Source: an uncultured Christensenellaceae bacterium
GTDB lineage: Bacteria; Bacillota; Clostridia; Christensenellales; Aristaeellaceae
Direction of reading: 5' to 3'
NCBI GenBank assembly: GCA_905234985.1
Contig: CAJOJQ010000027.1
Span: 1-63,940 of the forward strand
DNA: 63,940 bases
The position numbers and the translations under genes were made by a program. The first letter of the stretch is position 1, and every line of letters begins with the position of its first letter. The notes beneath the pieces are model-generated. The model was not told the DNA's origin. It saw only the letters and a program-made list of their open reading frames with translations, and searched no databases. This document shows, piece after piece, positions 16,344-24,917 of this stretch.

Positions 16344-16376
16344 AAGAACGCATCCCGTCTTGGGATGTGTTCTTTT
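16344..16376. terminator. Bidirectional terminator
   Basis: AAGAACGCATCCC pairs with GGGATGTGTTCTT, followed by TT; it lies between the convergent HNH gene and the small antitoxin-like gene. Confidence 0.8.
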
Positions 16377-16378
16377 GC

Positions 16379-16573
16379 TTACGCGGGTGTGGGCGCGGCT
16401 TTTCTTGGGGGATTGACCCGCTTGAATTTCAAAGCGCGTTCAGGCGTGGTTTCGGGACAATCTTCATCAAATGTGATGGGCATTTCTCTGGCTTTATCCA
16501 ATTCTTTGATTTCTTCGGGGGTAAATGCCAATTCTTTTTGCGCCTGTTCCGTCAGTTCAGACATGTTTACCAT
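16379..16573 (-). CDS. Small antitoxin-like protein, no toxin beside it
   Basis: A 64-residue acidic protein starting MVNMSELTEQ, with an AAAGGGGG site 7 nt upstream. The segment FTPEEIKELDKAREMPITFD and the following DEDCPETTPE is a recurrent pattern in small Clostridial proteins found beside toxins. I infer an antitoxin-like role; no adjacent toxin gene is visible, so it may be solitary. It ends with a Pro/Ala tail. Confidence 0.5.
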   Translation of the reverse strand: MVNMSELTEQAQKELAFTPEEIKELDKAREMPITFDEDCPETTPERALKFKRVNPPRKAAPTPA

Positions 16574-16664
16574 AGTAAAGCCCCCTTTCAAAGTTTGTCG
16601 CCATTCTGGCTGAAATCAGTCTGGTTACAAAGCAACGTCAGCATCATATTCCAAGACATAAACA

Positions 16665-16697
16665 GGACGCTTGGTTTTTAGGCCCTTCCAAGCGTCC
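16665..16697 (-). terminator. Hairpin after the MATE gene
   Basis: A 10-bp stem GGACGCTTGG/CCAAGCGTCC, 8 bp past the MATE stop. The T-run is weak. Confidence 0.6.
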
Positions 16698-16704
16698 CCT
16701 TCTT

Positions 16705-18054
16705 TTACCGGGTCACGTTCTTGATCCACTTATTCCCCCGCAGGCGCAGGAAGGCGATGATCCATTTGAAGCACTGGTCGACGCGGGTGCAGAAATAGAC
16801 GGCGGCGGGCGGAAAATGGAGCGCGAAGGCCGCCACGGCGGACAGGGGCAGCACCACCAGCCAGCCGCAAATCATATCCACCACCATCACGAACCGGCTG
16901 TCCCCGGCCCCGCGATTGATGCCGATGAAGCAGGAGGCGTGATAGGTGGTGCCAAGCAGCGTGAAGGCGCAGATGCCGATCATTTTCGTCGCCAGGGCGA
17001 AAGTGTCCGCGTCCAACTGGTACAGGGACGCGAAGGGCCGCCGCAGGGCGAACACCAAAGCGCACATCACCATGCCGATGCCCAGGAACATGATCTGAAT
17101 GGTGCCCGCGTATTCCCGCACCCGCTTGTAATCCTTTTCGCCCACGGCCTTGCCCACCACCACGCACGCGCCGCCCGCCAGGGCGAAGGTGAACATGGTG
17201 CCAAGGTTCATTATCATATCGGTGACGGAGGCGGCGTCGATCATCATTTTGCCCATCTGGCCCAGGATCACCGCTTTCAGCAGGTTCACCAGGGCCCACT
17301 GGGCGTCCGTCAGCCCCACGGGCAGGCCGTAGCGGGCGTAATCCTGCCAGGCCCAGCCCTCGCTTTTCGTCAGATCCTTAGGCGCGATGGGCAGGGCCTT
17401 CTGCACCCGGAAGAAGTAGACCCACACCAGCCCCGCTTCCAGCAGCCGGGCGATGACCGTTGCGATGGCCGCGCCCCGCACGCCCAAAGCGGGCAGGCCC
17501 AAATGCCCGAAAATCAGCACGTAATTCAGCCCGATATTGGCAAACAGGGAAAGAATGGTGGTGTAAAGCGTCACCCGCACCACCTCCACGCCCTTCAGCA
17601 AGCCCACCATGGCGCTGGTCAGCGCCAGGGGCAGGTAGCTCAGGCACACGATGGGAAGGTACTCCATGGCTAAGTCGATCACCGCCGTTTCGCCGCCGTT
17701 GATGACCAGCTTAAGCAGCGCCCGGGGAAACAGTTCCGCCAGCCCGATCGCCAGCAGCGCGAACAGCACGCACACGGTGAACGCCACCGCGCACACGGTG
17801 CGGATGCGGCTGCCGTCCTTTTTGCCCCAGTACTGGCTGATCAGCACTACCGCCCCGGTGGATAAACCCGTCAGCGCCGCGGTGACGAAGGTGGTGACAG
17901 CATTGCTCTGGGCCACGGCGGACAAGGCGTTTTTCCCCGTCCGCGTCACCATCACGTTGTCCGCCATCACCACCAGCAGATTCACCGCGCTCTGAAACGC
18001 CGCCGGAAGCGATAAACGCAGGATCGTCCGGTAAAACTTCCTGTCCCGCACCAT
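16705..18054 (-). CDS. MATE-family efflux transporter
   Basis: A 449-residue inner-membrane protein with about twelve helices in two MatE halves. It has the typical ADNVMVTRTGKNALSAVAQS near residue 30 and GLSTGAVVLISQYWGKKD near 62. MATE proteins export drugs or metabolites using Na+ or H+ gradients. Start ATG at 18054. It is a single gene; substrate unknown. Confidence 0.92.
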   Translation of the reverse strand: MVRDRKFYRTILRLSLPAAFQSAVNLLVVMADNVMVTRTGKNALSAVAQSNAVTTFVTAALTGLSTGAVVLISQYWGKKDGSRIRTVCAVAFTVCVLFALLAIGLAELFPRALLKLVINGGETAVIDLAMEYLPIVCLSYLPLALTSAMVGLLKGVEVVRVTLYTTILSLFANIGLNYVLIFGHLGLPALGVRGAAIATVIARLLEAGLVWVYFFRVQKALPIAPKDLTKSEGWAWQDYARYGLPVGLTDAQWALVNLLKAVILGQMGKMMIDAASVTDMIMNLGTMFTFALAGGACVVVGKAVGEKDYKRVREYAGTIQIMFLGIGMVMCALVFALRRPFASLYQLDADTFALATKMIGICAFTLLGTTYHASCFIGINRGAGDSRFVMVVDMICGWLVVLPLSAVAAFALHFPPAAVYFCTRVDQCFKWIIAFLRLRGNKWIKNVTR

Positions 18055-18083
18055 ATCCGTGTACTCCTTGCTTATAGAAAGGG

Positions 18084-18105
18084 CGCGTTCACTGGAACGC
18101 GCCTG
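18084..18105 (-). terminator. Hairpin between the GH5 and MATE genes
   Basis: GGCGCGTT (18084-18091) pairs with the complement at 18097-18105. On the minus strand it follows the GH5 gene and precedes the MATE start; CTTTC follows, so termination is plausible but weak. Confidence 0.5.
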
Positions 18106-18173
18106 ATTGCGTTGTATAGAAAAGAAGACGCCGGGCGGTTTCCCTGATTGATTCGGGTGAAATGAGGGAAAAC

Positions 18174-19127
18174 TTATAACAGCTTGATCAATTCATCCCT
18201 GATCCCGTCCAGGCGGGGATCGGAGAGGCCGAAATCCATCTGCTTGTAGCTCCAGGCGCAGCGGGAAATGCCATATTTTTCAAAGGCGGAGTGAATCTGG
18301 CGGTACCATTTCAGGGTATTTTCAGGATCAACAATATCAATCACGCCGTATTCGCCGCAATAGAGCATGGCCCCGTATTTCTTCGCGGCCTCCAGGGCGG
18401 GAGCGAAATCCTGGTCGAAGAAATCGGCGGGGATAGCGGCTTCCTCGAAGGTGAGGCGGGCGTTCCGATCCAGGAAGGGCACCCAGTACGCGCCCTGATG
18501 GGTGAAGGGCAGGGGATCGTAGCAATGGAAATTGTAGGCCACCTTACTGTCGGCGGGAGCGGCCAGGGCGGGCACGGCGGCGGCGCTGTTGTTGTGATAG
18601 CTGCCCACCAAAATCAGGGCGTCCGGGGCGATGGCGCGGATACGGCGGATACATTCGCCGGAAATGCGGTTCCAGGCGGTGATGAAGCTCTCGTCCGTCA
18701 CCTCGTTCAGCAGCTCGAAAGCCACGTGGGCGCTGTCGCCGCCGAAGCGCCGGGCCAATTCTTCCCACAGGCTGTAAAACCGCTGCTGGTACTTTTCGCT
18801 GTCAAAGAGGCCCGCTTCCTTTTCCCCGGCGTCGAAGGAAAAGCCCGCGGTTTTGTGTAAGTCCAATACGACGTTCAGGCCGTTGGCTTTGCACCAGCCC
18901 AGCGCCTTTTCGATGCGGGCGAAGCCTTCCTCCATGAAAGAGCCGTCCTCCCGCTGCACCACGTTGTAATCCAGGGGCAGGCGCACATGGTCCACGCCCC
19001 AGCCCGCGATGACGGCGATATCCTTTTCAGTGATGAACCCGTCCAGCCGTTCCTTGGAATAATCGCACTGGGACAGCCATCCGCCTAAGTTCACGCCCCG
19101 ATAGAAGCCTAAATCCCTCAACTGCAT
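18174..19127 (-). CDS. Glycoside hydrolase family 5 (cellulase-type), no signal peptide
   Basis: 317 residues starting MQLRDLGFYRGVNLGGWL; ATG at 19127 follows GGGAGGAAAGG, so the longer frame is rejected. GH5 marks: RGVNLGGW, DHVRLPLDYN, VVLDLHKT, acid/base Glu in FELLNEVTDE and nucleophile Glu in YCGEYGV, then a C-terminal SYKQMDFGL. The lack of a secretion signal suggests it acts inside the cell on imported beta-glucan or beta-mannan oligosaccharides. A promoter precedes it. Confidence 0.9.
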   Translation of the reverse strand: MQLRDLGFYRGVNLGGWLSQCDYSKERLDGFITEKDIAVIAGWGVDHVRLPLDYNVVQREDGSFMEEGFARIEKALGWCKANGLNVVLDLHKTAGFSFDAGEKEAGLFDSEKYQQRFYSLWEELARRFGGDSAHVAFELLNEVTDESFITAWNRISGECIRRIRAIAPDALILVGSYHNNSAAAVPALAAPADSKVAYNFHCYDPLPFTHQGAYWVPFLDRNARLTFEEAAIPADFFDQDFAPALEAAKKYGAMLYCGEYGVIDIVDPENTLKWYRQIHSAFEKYGISRCAWSYKQMDFGLSDPRLDGIRDELIKLL

Positions 19128-19156
19128 GACCTTTCCTCCCATAGTTTTTCCAGCCG

Positions 19157-19185
19157 ATTGTAGCATACCTGAGCCGGAATGTAAA
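19157..19185 (-). promoter_or_regulatory. Promoter of the GH5 gene
   Basis: Minus strand TTTACA (19185-19180), 17 nt, TACAAT (19162-19157). Confidence 0.75.
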
Positions 19186-19201
19186 CAATTCCTGGAAATT
19201 A

Positions 19202-20302
19202 TCACTCCGCCTCCGGCCCGAAGGGATAGGACGAATGCATGATCATCATGACCAGGCCGCCGCTGAATTGCAGCATGGTGTTGTACTGGTTCAGCTCTTC
19301 TTCGCCCAGCAGCTTGATGAAGCTGTACGCGTCGTATATGGTGGCTTCGCCGTCCCCGCTGAGCCAGGTGAAGGTGAAATCGTTGGCCAGGGGCAGCATG
19401 ATCTTCTGATCGGCGATGTGGGTACAGGGCACCCAGTCGTTCACCAGGGCGGTGTAGAAGAAATCGGAGGCCTTTTGGAATACGATGTATCCGTCGAATT
19501 CTTCCTTGGGGTAGATTTCGACGGTCTTTTCATCGTGGGGAACGATTTTCTTCACCGTGAATTCCCAGCCGTTGACGGCGATCTTCGCGTTCTCCTTGAG
19601 GGCTTCCACCTGCGCCGCCGGGTACAGATCCTGGAAGTAAAGCCGGGCGGTAAAGAAGCCGCCGCTCTCGATCCGGTCCGTATCGGTGATGGCGGCCCAA
19701 TACACGCCGCCCTCCGTATCCGCTTCAAGGCCGGACATATCCACGGGGCGCAGCACATTTTCCGCCGGAGCGCTGTCCGCGCCGCCCCTGCTGTAATAGC
19801 GCACCGCCGCGTCCAGGGCTTCCATGGTCTTTGCGTCCTCGCCGTCAATGTACTTGGCGGTGTATTCCACGTCCCCGTCCTGCCGCTGCTCGATCAGCCG
19901 CAGCAGGCAAACGGTGGTTTCTCCGACCTTGTACTTGTACCGCGCGCCGATCAGCGTTTTTCCCCCGATCTCCCAGTTTTTCGCCGGGTTCGTGCCCAGC
20001 ATCTTGTCGCCGTACTTATTTTCCAGGTATTCCCGGTAGGTGTTGTTCAGGTAATTGACGGGATTGCTGAACTGCTTGTCCGCGGGCCGGGGCGAAATGA
20101 TGACGTAAGGAATGTACCCGGCCACGCCCGTGTAGATTTGCAGGCCCGTGCCCTCCGTGTACTGGGCCGTGCAGTCCGCAGGGATCCTGGTGGAGAAGCC
20201 GCCTTCGGCGCATGTGACCGCAGCTAAATCACTTTCCGCCAGGGCGGGCAGGCAGGCGCAGGTCAGCAGAACCAGTGCCAGAACCAGAGCCAGTCGTTTC
20301 AT
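19202..20302 (-). CDS. Secreted protein of unknown function
   Basis: 366 residues with a clear signal peptide (MKRLALVLALVLLTCACLPALA, cleavage after ALA). The mature part alternates strands and turns and carries no family I recognise. Residues 25-170 resemble the scaffold of secreted Clostridial proteins that open with a 'GFSTRIPADC' strand; residues 190-340 form a second segment. The stop lies 75 bp upstream of the GH5 start. The two DUF3592-like membrane genes and this one are consecutive on one strand and may be a single unit. Confidence 0.7.
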   Translation of the reverse strand: MKRLALVLALVLLTCACLPALAESDLAAVTCAEGGFSTRIPADCTAQYTEGTGLQIYTGVAGYIPYVIISPRPADKQFSNPVNYLNNTYREYLENKYGDKMLGTNPAKNWEIGGKTLIGARYKYKVGETTVCLLRLIEQRQDGDVEYTAKYIDGEDAKTMEALDAAVRYYSRGGADSAPAENVLRPVDMSGLEADTEGGVYWAAITDTDRIESGGFFTARLYFQDLYPAAQVEALKENAKIAVNGWEFTVKKIVPHDEKTVEIYPKEEFDGYIVFQKASDFFYTALVNDWVPCTHIADQKIMLPLANDFTFTWLSGDGEATIYDAYSFIKLLGEEELNQYNTMLQFSGGLVMMIMHSSYPFGPEAE

Positions 20303-20318
20303 GAGTTTCCCCTCCTTT

Positions 20319-20792
20319 TTATTCTTCAGGGCTTTTTCTTGGCCCTCTGCCGCGTTTCATGAGCATTTCCCGCTCCTTCCGTTTTTCGTCCCTGGCCAGC
20401 GACCATTTGGTGAGCAGGAATGTGACGATGAAAAAGCCGCCCAAGGCCGCGAATGTGCCGCCAATGCCCACCAGCGTGCGGTTGGGGTGGGTGACCATGC
20501 CGGAAAACCAGGGAGTGATCCGCACTTCATCCCCGGCCTTGGGCAAATAATGGGGAACGGTGGTGGAAAACAGCACGGTGGCGGTCTGCCCGTCGCCATA
20601 GCTTACCTCCAGCTCCTCCCGGTACACCGCGCTGGAACGGCTTCGGCCACGGTTCCTGGCCGGAGTGTAGCTTTTCTTACCCACGGAAAGCACCACGGCG
20701 GGATAGGCGGGCTGGGCGTAGCTGAAAAGCACGATCAGCAGCCCAACAACAACCATGGCGATGGGGACGCCCCAGATGATTTTTCTGTTCAT
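20319..20792 (-). CDS. DUF3592-like membrane protein (copy 1)
   Basis: 157 residues: a helix at 8-28, an extracytoplasmic-looking beta-rich segment (YREELEVSYGDGQTATVLFS, then a GDEVRITPWF-type loop) and a second helix at ~108-128 with a basic tail. The two-helix plus beta-segment layout is that of DUF3592 proteins, whose role is unknown. It overlaps the next gene upstream by 4 bp (ATGA-type), so the pair is co-translated. Confidence 0.7.
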   Translation of the reverse strand: MNRKIIWGVPIAMVVVGLLIVLFSYAQPAYPAVVLSVGKKSYTPARNRGRSRSSAVYREELEVSYGDGQTATVLFSTTVPHYLPKAGDEVRITPWFSGMVTHPNRTLVGIGGTFAALGGFFIVTFLLTKWSLARDEKRKEREMLMKRGRGPRKSPEE

Positions 20793-21196
20793 GGCGTTTT
20801 CTTCCTGTCAATCCACATAAAAAACAGAAACAGCCCGATCCCTCCGGCGACGATCCCGCTGAACAAGCGCAGCCCGCTGAACGGGTAGGGGATCAATCCG
20901 GTCACGTAGCTCCGGGTGATCTCGATCTCCTGCCCCACGGAAAAGGTTTGCGTGGGCCGGGAATAGTTGATATTCGCCGTCTGCTTCGTCCCGTTTTCAT
21001 CCGTATAGGTGACGGTCAGGGGAATGACGGTGTGGGTGCCCGAACCGTGCCTCCGCATCCCGGTATTTTCCACGCTCCTGGGCCAGCCCACCTTCACGAT
21101 GGCGGCCGTCCAGTGGGGCTGCACAAAGGTGTAAAGGAAGGCGGCGACGTTGAGGAAGAAAACGGACAGGATGATGATCTTGATGCTCTTTTTCAC
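20789..21196 (-). CDS. DUF3592-like membrane protein (copy 2)
   Basis: 135 residues from GTG at 21196 (VKKSIKIIILSVFF). Same plan as the preceding product: helix at 5-25, beta segment with HTVIPLTVTYTDENGTKQ and a SVGQEIEITRSYV loop, helix at ~105-125. The two genes are probably an ancient tandem duplication. The start overlaps the stop of the upstream 7-helix protein by 4 bp. The long N-terminal extension in the same frame is a shadow and is rejected. Confidence 0.7.
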   Translation of the reverse strand: MKKSIKIIILSVFFLNVAAFLYTFVQPHWTAAIVKVGWPRSVENTGMRRHGSGTHTVIPLTVTYTDENGTKQTANINYSRPTQTFSVGQEIEITRSYVTGLIPYPFSGLRLFSGIVAGGIGLFLFFMWIDRKKTP

Positions 21197-21837
21197 GCCG
21201 TCCGACCCGCTTCCTTCCAGAAGACCCACACCAGCAGCATGTAGCACACGGTTTTCGGCAGCATGAGCATGCCGAGCATCGGCACCAAACTGGCCGCCAC
21301 CGCCACCGGCATATAGAACAGGAAGGACAGGGTGATCAGCAGCCACACGAACCGGAAGGCGGGCAGGGCTTCCCTTTTGCGGTAATACAGCCACACGTCC
21401 GCACAGCCCAGGGCCACAAAGGGCACGTTGCGGATCACGCCCCACAGCACGGAGCTTTCGTTTTCCAGCCAGCGGTTCTGGGGCAGCAGGCACAGCAGGA
21501 TGCGGACCGCCGTCAGCGCGTACACGGCCAGGGTCAGCTTTTTGTTTTCCTGGTCGCCGTAGACCCTAAGCCACAGGCGGTACAGCAGCAGATAGAATAC
21601 CGTCATGGTGAGGGAGGTGACCAGCTTGCCAAAGCCCAGCCAGGGACCGAAATCCCCCTCGACAAAATAATTCAGCACCCGGGGGATCAGATGAAACGCG
21701 TCCCCGCAGCCCAAAACCAGCACCGCGCCGCCCATGAGCCTGCCCACGGCGTCCCGCCGTTTGCGAAGGATGCGGATACCGATGATGACGGCAAAGAGAA
21801 GATACACGATATCAAAAGTGCTTTCTCCGTATTTCAT
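21193..21837 (-). CDS. Multi-helix membrane protein of unknown function
   Basis: 214 residues starting MKYGESTFDIVY after TTTGGAGGG. Seven hydrophobic helices can be counted. Phrases such as GCGDAFHLIPRVLNYF and QNRWLENESSVLWGVIRN place polar residues in loops, but no family is recognised. It is the first of a three-gene overlapping set (this gene and two DUF3592-like genes), suggesting one complex or process in the membrane. Confidence 0.7.
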   Translation of the reverse strand: MKYGESTFDIVYLLFAVIIGIRILRKRRDAVGRLMGGAVLVLGCGDAFHLIPRVLNYFVEGDFGPWLGFGKLVTSLTMTVFYLLLYRLWLRVYGDQENKKLTLAVYALTAVRILLCLLPQNRWLENESSVLWGVIRNVPFVALGCADVWLYYRKREALPAFRFVWLLITLSFLFYMPVAVAASLVPMLGMLMLPKTVCYMLLVWVFWKEAGRTA

Positions 21838-21895
21838 GGTTTTCCCTCCAAACATATGGGATGGTTCAAGGCCCCTGCTTTTATTCCTTCGTGGG

Positions 21896-23038
21896 TCAGG
21901 AACCACTGTTAGGAATGGAAAGCAAAAGTTGCGTCCGTTTTTGCAGATGCTTTTCAATGGCTTTCAGACGGTCCGCTGGCAGATTGTAGCGGCTGTGCTT
22001 CTGGAACCGGAAACCGATCATTCCGCGCAGCGCTTCCTTCTGCCGGGGTGTGATGAACTCCCGGACGACGTTTTCAAAGGGAACGCCGTAAGCGGAGGAC
22101 CGGGTTTTCGCGTATTCGTCCAAGGTCTGCATATCATCCGGCATGGCATAGTTGAACAGGGACAGGCCGTGATCGAACAGCGGGGCAAAGGCATAGGGCC
22201 GATTGGTTTGATTGTCCACCATCAGGCCGAAGTTGCCGAAGTGCCTGTCCTCGTTATAAATGAGGGCGTCGAAGATGAGCATATCCACAAAGCTGTCGTA
22301 ATACGGTTTTCCAAGGGCTTTCAGGTATTCCGCCGCCGTTCGCAGGGTGCATTTGTCCACAAAGCGGTATATGGGCACATAGGAATGCTCCTTATCGCAG
22401 AAAAGTTCGCAGGTGGAGCATAAGCACCCTTTCCACACCGAAAGCCCGTAGGCGACATGGGGGAACCCCATCCGCGCGGCGATTTGGGCGGCATAGAATT
22501 CGGAATAAGGCTCGTTGCCCGTGTTGGCCGCGCCGCTGGTTCCGCCCTTAAACAGCAGGATTTTTCCGCCCAGCCTGCGCCAGCCCTTGCGGAGCATACC
22601 CGCCGTGGTAAACTCCGGCGAGGATGAAAAGCTTTTGGCGCGGGAGGCGCCGTAGCCCGTATACGCGATGAGGGAAAGCACCTTCACAAAATCGTGATCG
22701 AATAAATTGAAATCGGCGAAGGTTCCCTGAAAACCTTCTTCCACCACCCAATAGCTATCGTTCAGGGACAGGCCCCGGCACACCAGAAGAATCCCCCGGG
22801 TGTCGTTGTGGGAAAGCCCGCTTTTTGCCAGCAGCGCGTCCACATATTCGCGGTTTTTGGGGATGATGCGGCCCCGAAGCCAGGCCATCAGCCCTTCGTT
22901 CGTCGGTTTCAGGCCGATGGGCAGAAGTTGGTCACAGCCTTCGTTGATTTGGACGATCCGGCATTTTTGCCCTTCCAACGCGTCCTCCACGATCTCGAAG
23001 GACAAAAGAACGGTATCATACTGCTTCAGCAAAAACAC
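21896..23038 (-). CDS. HipA-like kinase-fold protein
   Basis: 380 residues; GTG start at 23038 follows GGGGAGGTGATACC. The C-terminal half has the HipA/CtkA-type kinase landmarks: KILLFKGG for the ATP-binding Lys, YNEDRHFGNFGLMVDN for the catalytic Asp and Asn, and APLFDHGLSLF for the metal-binding Asp. Residues 1-150 are not recognised. HipA kinases phosphorylate tRNA synthetases or other targets; no HipB-type antitoxin is adjacent, so a classical toxin-antitoxin role is uncertain. Confidence 0.8.
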   Translation of the reverse strand: MFLLKQYDTVLLSFEIVEDALEGQKCRIVQINEGCDQLLPIGLKPTNEGLMAWLRGRIIPKNREYVDALLAKSGLSHNDTRGILLVCRGLSLNDSYWVVEEGFQGTFADFNLFDHDFVKVLSLIAYTGYGASRAKSFSSSPEFTTAGMLRKGWRRLGGKILLFKGGTSGAANTGNEPYSEFYAAQIAARMGFPHVAYGLSVWKGCLCSTCELFCDKEHSYVPIYRFVDKCTLRTAAEYLKALGKPYYDSFVDMLIFDALIYNEDRHFGNFGLMVDNQTNRPYAFAPLFDHGLSLFNYAMPDDMQTLDEYAKTRSSAYGVPFENVVREFITPRQKEALRGMIGFRFQKHSRYNLPADRLKAIEKHLQKRTQLLLSIPNSGS

Positions 23039-23146
23039 GGTATCACCTCCCCGCCGCACGATCATTCAAGTAATGCTATTATAACCTAATTCCCCGAAAG
23101 ATTCAACGCGCCGGGCGGATGAAAACCCGGTGAAATTGCAGGCTTT

Positions 23147-24916
23147 TCACTCAAACTGTGACCGGTACAGCTGATAATAGAACCCCTTCTTTTCCATCAG
23201 GCTGCGGTGGGTGCCCTGCTCCACCACGTCGCCGTTATTCAGCACCAAAATCAGGTCGGCGTTCTGGATGGTGGACAGGCGGTGGGCGATGACGAAGCAG
23301 GTCTTGTCCCGCATGAGGCTGCGCATGGCGGCCTGGATCTGGCGTTCGGTGGAGGTGTCCACGTTGGAGGTGGCTTCGTCCAGAATCAGCATGCGGGCGT
23401 CGTAGAGCATGGCCCGGGCGATGGTGAGCAATTGCTTCTGGCCCTTGGAAATGTTGCCCCCGTCCTCGCTGATGACGGTCTCATAGCCCTGGGGCAGACG
23501 CATGATGAAGGGGTGGATATGGGCGGCCTTGGCGGCGGCCACCACCTCCTCCATGGTGGCGTCCTCCTTGCCGTAGGCGATATTTTCAAAAATGGTTCCC
23601 CGGAACACCCAGGTGTCCTGCAATACCATGGCGTAGGCCTTGCGCAGGCTGCGGCGGGTACACACGCGGATATCCGCCCCGTCCACGGTGATTTCGCCCT
23701 GATCCACGTCATAGAAGCGCATGAGCAGGTTGATGATGGTGGTTTTGCCCGCGCCGGTGGGGCCGACGATGGCGATGAGCTTCCCCGCGTCGGCCCGCAT
23801 GGTCAGGTCGTGAATGATGGTCACGCCGGGGTCGTAGCCGAAAGCCACGTGGGAAAGGGCCACGTCGCCCTTTACGTTTTCCAGCGTTTTGGCGTTTTCC
23901 GCGTCGGGCTTTTCTTCCTTTTCGTCCAGCAGGGCGAAGACGCGCTCCGAGGCGGCCAGGGCGGAAAACAGCTCGTTGATGATGTTGGCGATTTCGTTGA
24001 TGGGGCCGGAAAATTTGCGGGAATAGAGCACGAAGGAGGAAATGGAGCCTAAGGAGATAGCGCCGCCCATATACAGAATGGCGCCGAGCAGGGCGATGAG
24101 GGACAGGGTGATATTGTTGATGGCCCCCATGGTGGGGCCGATGGTGACGCCGTAGTACTCGGCGTCGTAGTAGGCTTCCGCCGCGGCGGTGTTGATGGCG
24201 TCAAAGCGCTGCTCCACTCGCTTTTCGTAGGCGTAGGCCTGGATGGTTTTCTGGCCCGAAAGCATTTCTTCCACAAAGCCGTTCATAATGCCGTAGTTTT
24301 TGGAACGCTTCACGAACCGGGGCTGGGTGATTTTGCGCATGCGGGAGGTATAGATCACGGCGGCGGGCACGCTGAACAGCACCACCGCTGAAAGGGGCAG
24401 GGAAATGCGCACCATCATGATGACCGACCCTACCACCGTGACCGTGCTGGTGAGGATGGAAACCACGTCGGTGCCCATGCAGGTGGAAATCACGTCGATA
24501 TCGTAGCTGACGCGGCTGATGATGTCCCCGGCCTGGTTGCGGTCAAAGTAACCCACGGGCAAAAGCATCAGCTTATCGAACACCGCCTGGCGCATGTGCT
24601 TGGCCGCCCGCTTGGACACGTTCATCATGATAAAATGAATGGAAATGGTGAGCAGGGAGGAGCAAAGATAGCACAGCAGCATGCGGGAAGCGTAATACCA
24701 CACCTTGTCGAAATCGACCTGCCCTGGCCCCGCCGCCGCCTCGTTGATGGCGTGACCGGCCAGATCAGGTCCCCACAGGGCCAACAGGTTGGAGGCCACG
24801 CACAGCAGGGCCACCAGCAGGATCAGCCATTGGAAGGGGCCAAGGAAGGCCAGCATGCGGCGCAGCGCGCCCTTGGTATCCTTGGGCTTGTGCATGATGG
24901 AATCCCGGCTGGCCAT
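23147..24916 (-). CDS. ABC exporter half-transporter, subunit 2
   Basis: 589 residues: six-helix ABC membrane domain (residues ~25-320) fused to an ATPase (~345-589). Walker A GPTGAGKTT, signature ISKGQKQLLTIARA (Ser-Lys-Gly instead of Ser-Gly-Gly) and Walker B MLILDEATSNVDT with a complete His loop (FVIAHRLSTI). ATG at 24916 directly follows the stop of the partner gene, whose last codons carry GGGAGGTGG as ribosome site. Together they make a heterodimeric multidrug or lipid exporter. Confidence 0.93.
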   Translation of the reverse strand: MASRDSIMHKPKDTKGALRRMLAFLGPFQWLILLVALLCVASNLLALWGPDLAGHAINEAAAGPGQVDFDKVWYYASRMLLCYLCSSLLTISIHFIMMNVSKRAAKHMRQAVFDKLMLLPVGYFDRNQAGDIISRVSYDIDVISTCMGTDVVSILTSTVTVVGSVIMMVRISLPLSAVVLFSVPAAVIYTSRMRKITQPRFVKRSKNYGIMNGFVEEMLSGQKTIQAYAYEKRVEQRFDAINTAAAEAYYDAEYYGVTIGPTMGAINNITLSLIALLGAILYMGGAISLGSISSFVLYSRKFSGPINEIANIINELFSALAASERVFALLDEKEEKPDAENAKTLENVKGDVALSHVAFGYDPGVTIIHDLTMRADAGKLIAIVGPTGAGKTTIINLLMRFYDVDQGEITVDGADIRVCTRRSLRKAYAMVLQDTWVFRGTIFENIAYGKEDATMEEVVAAAKAAHIHPFIMRLPQGYETVISEDGGNISKGQKQLLTIARAMLYDARMLILDEATSNVDTSTERQIQAAMRSLMRDKTCFVIAHRLSTIQNADLILVLNNGDVVEQGTHRSLMEKKGFYYQLYRSQFE

Positions 24917-24917
24917 C

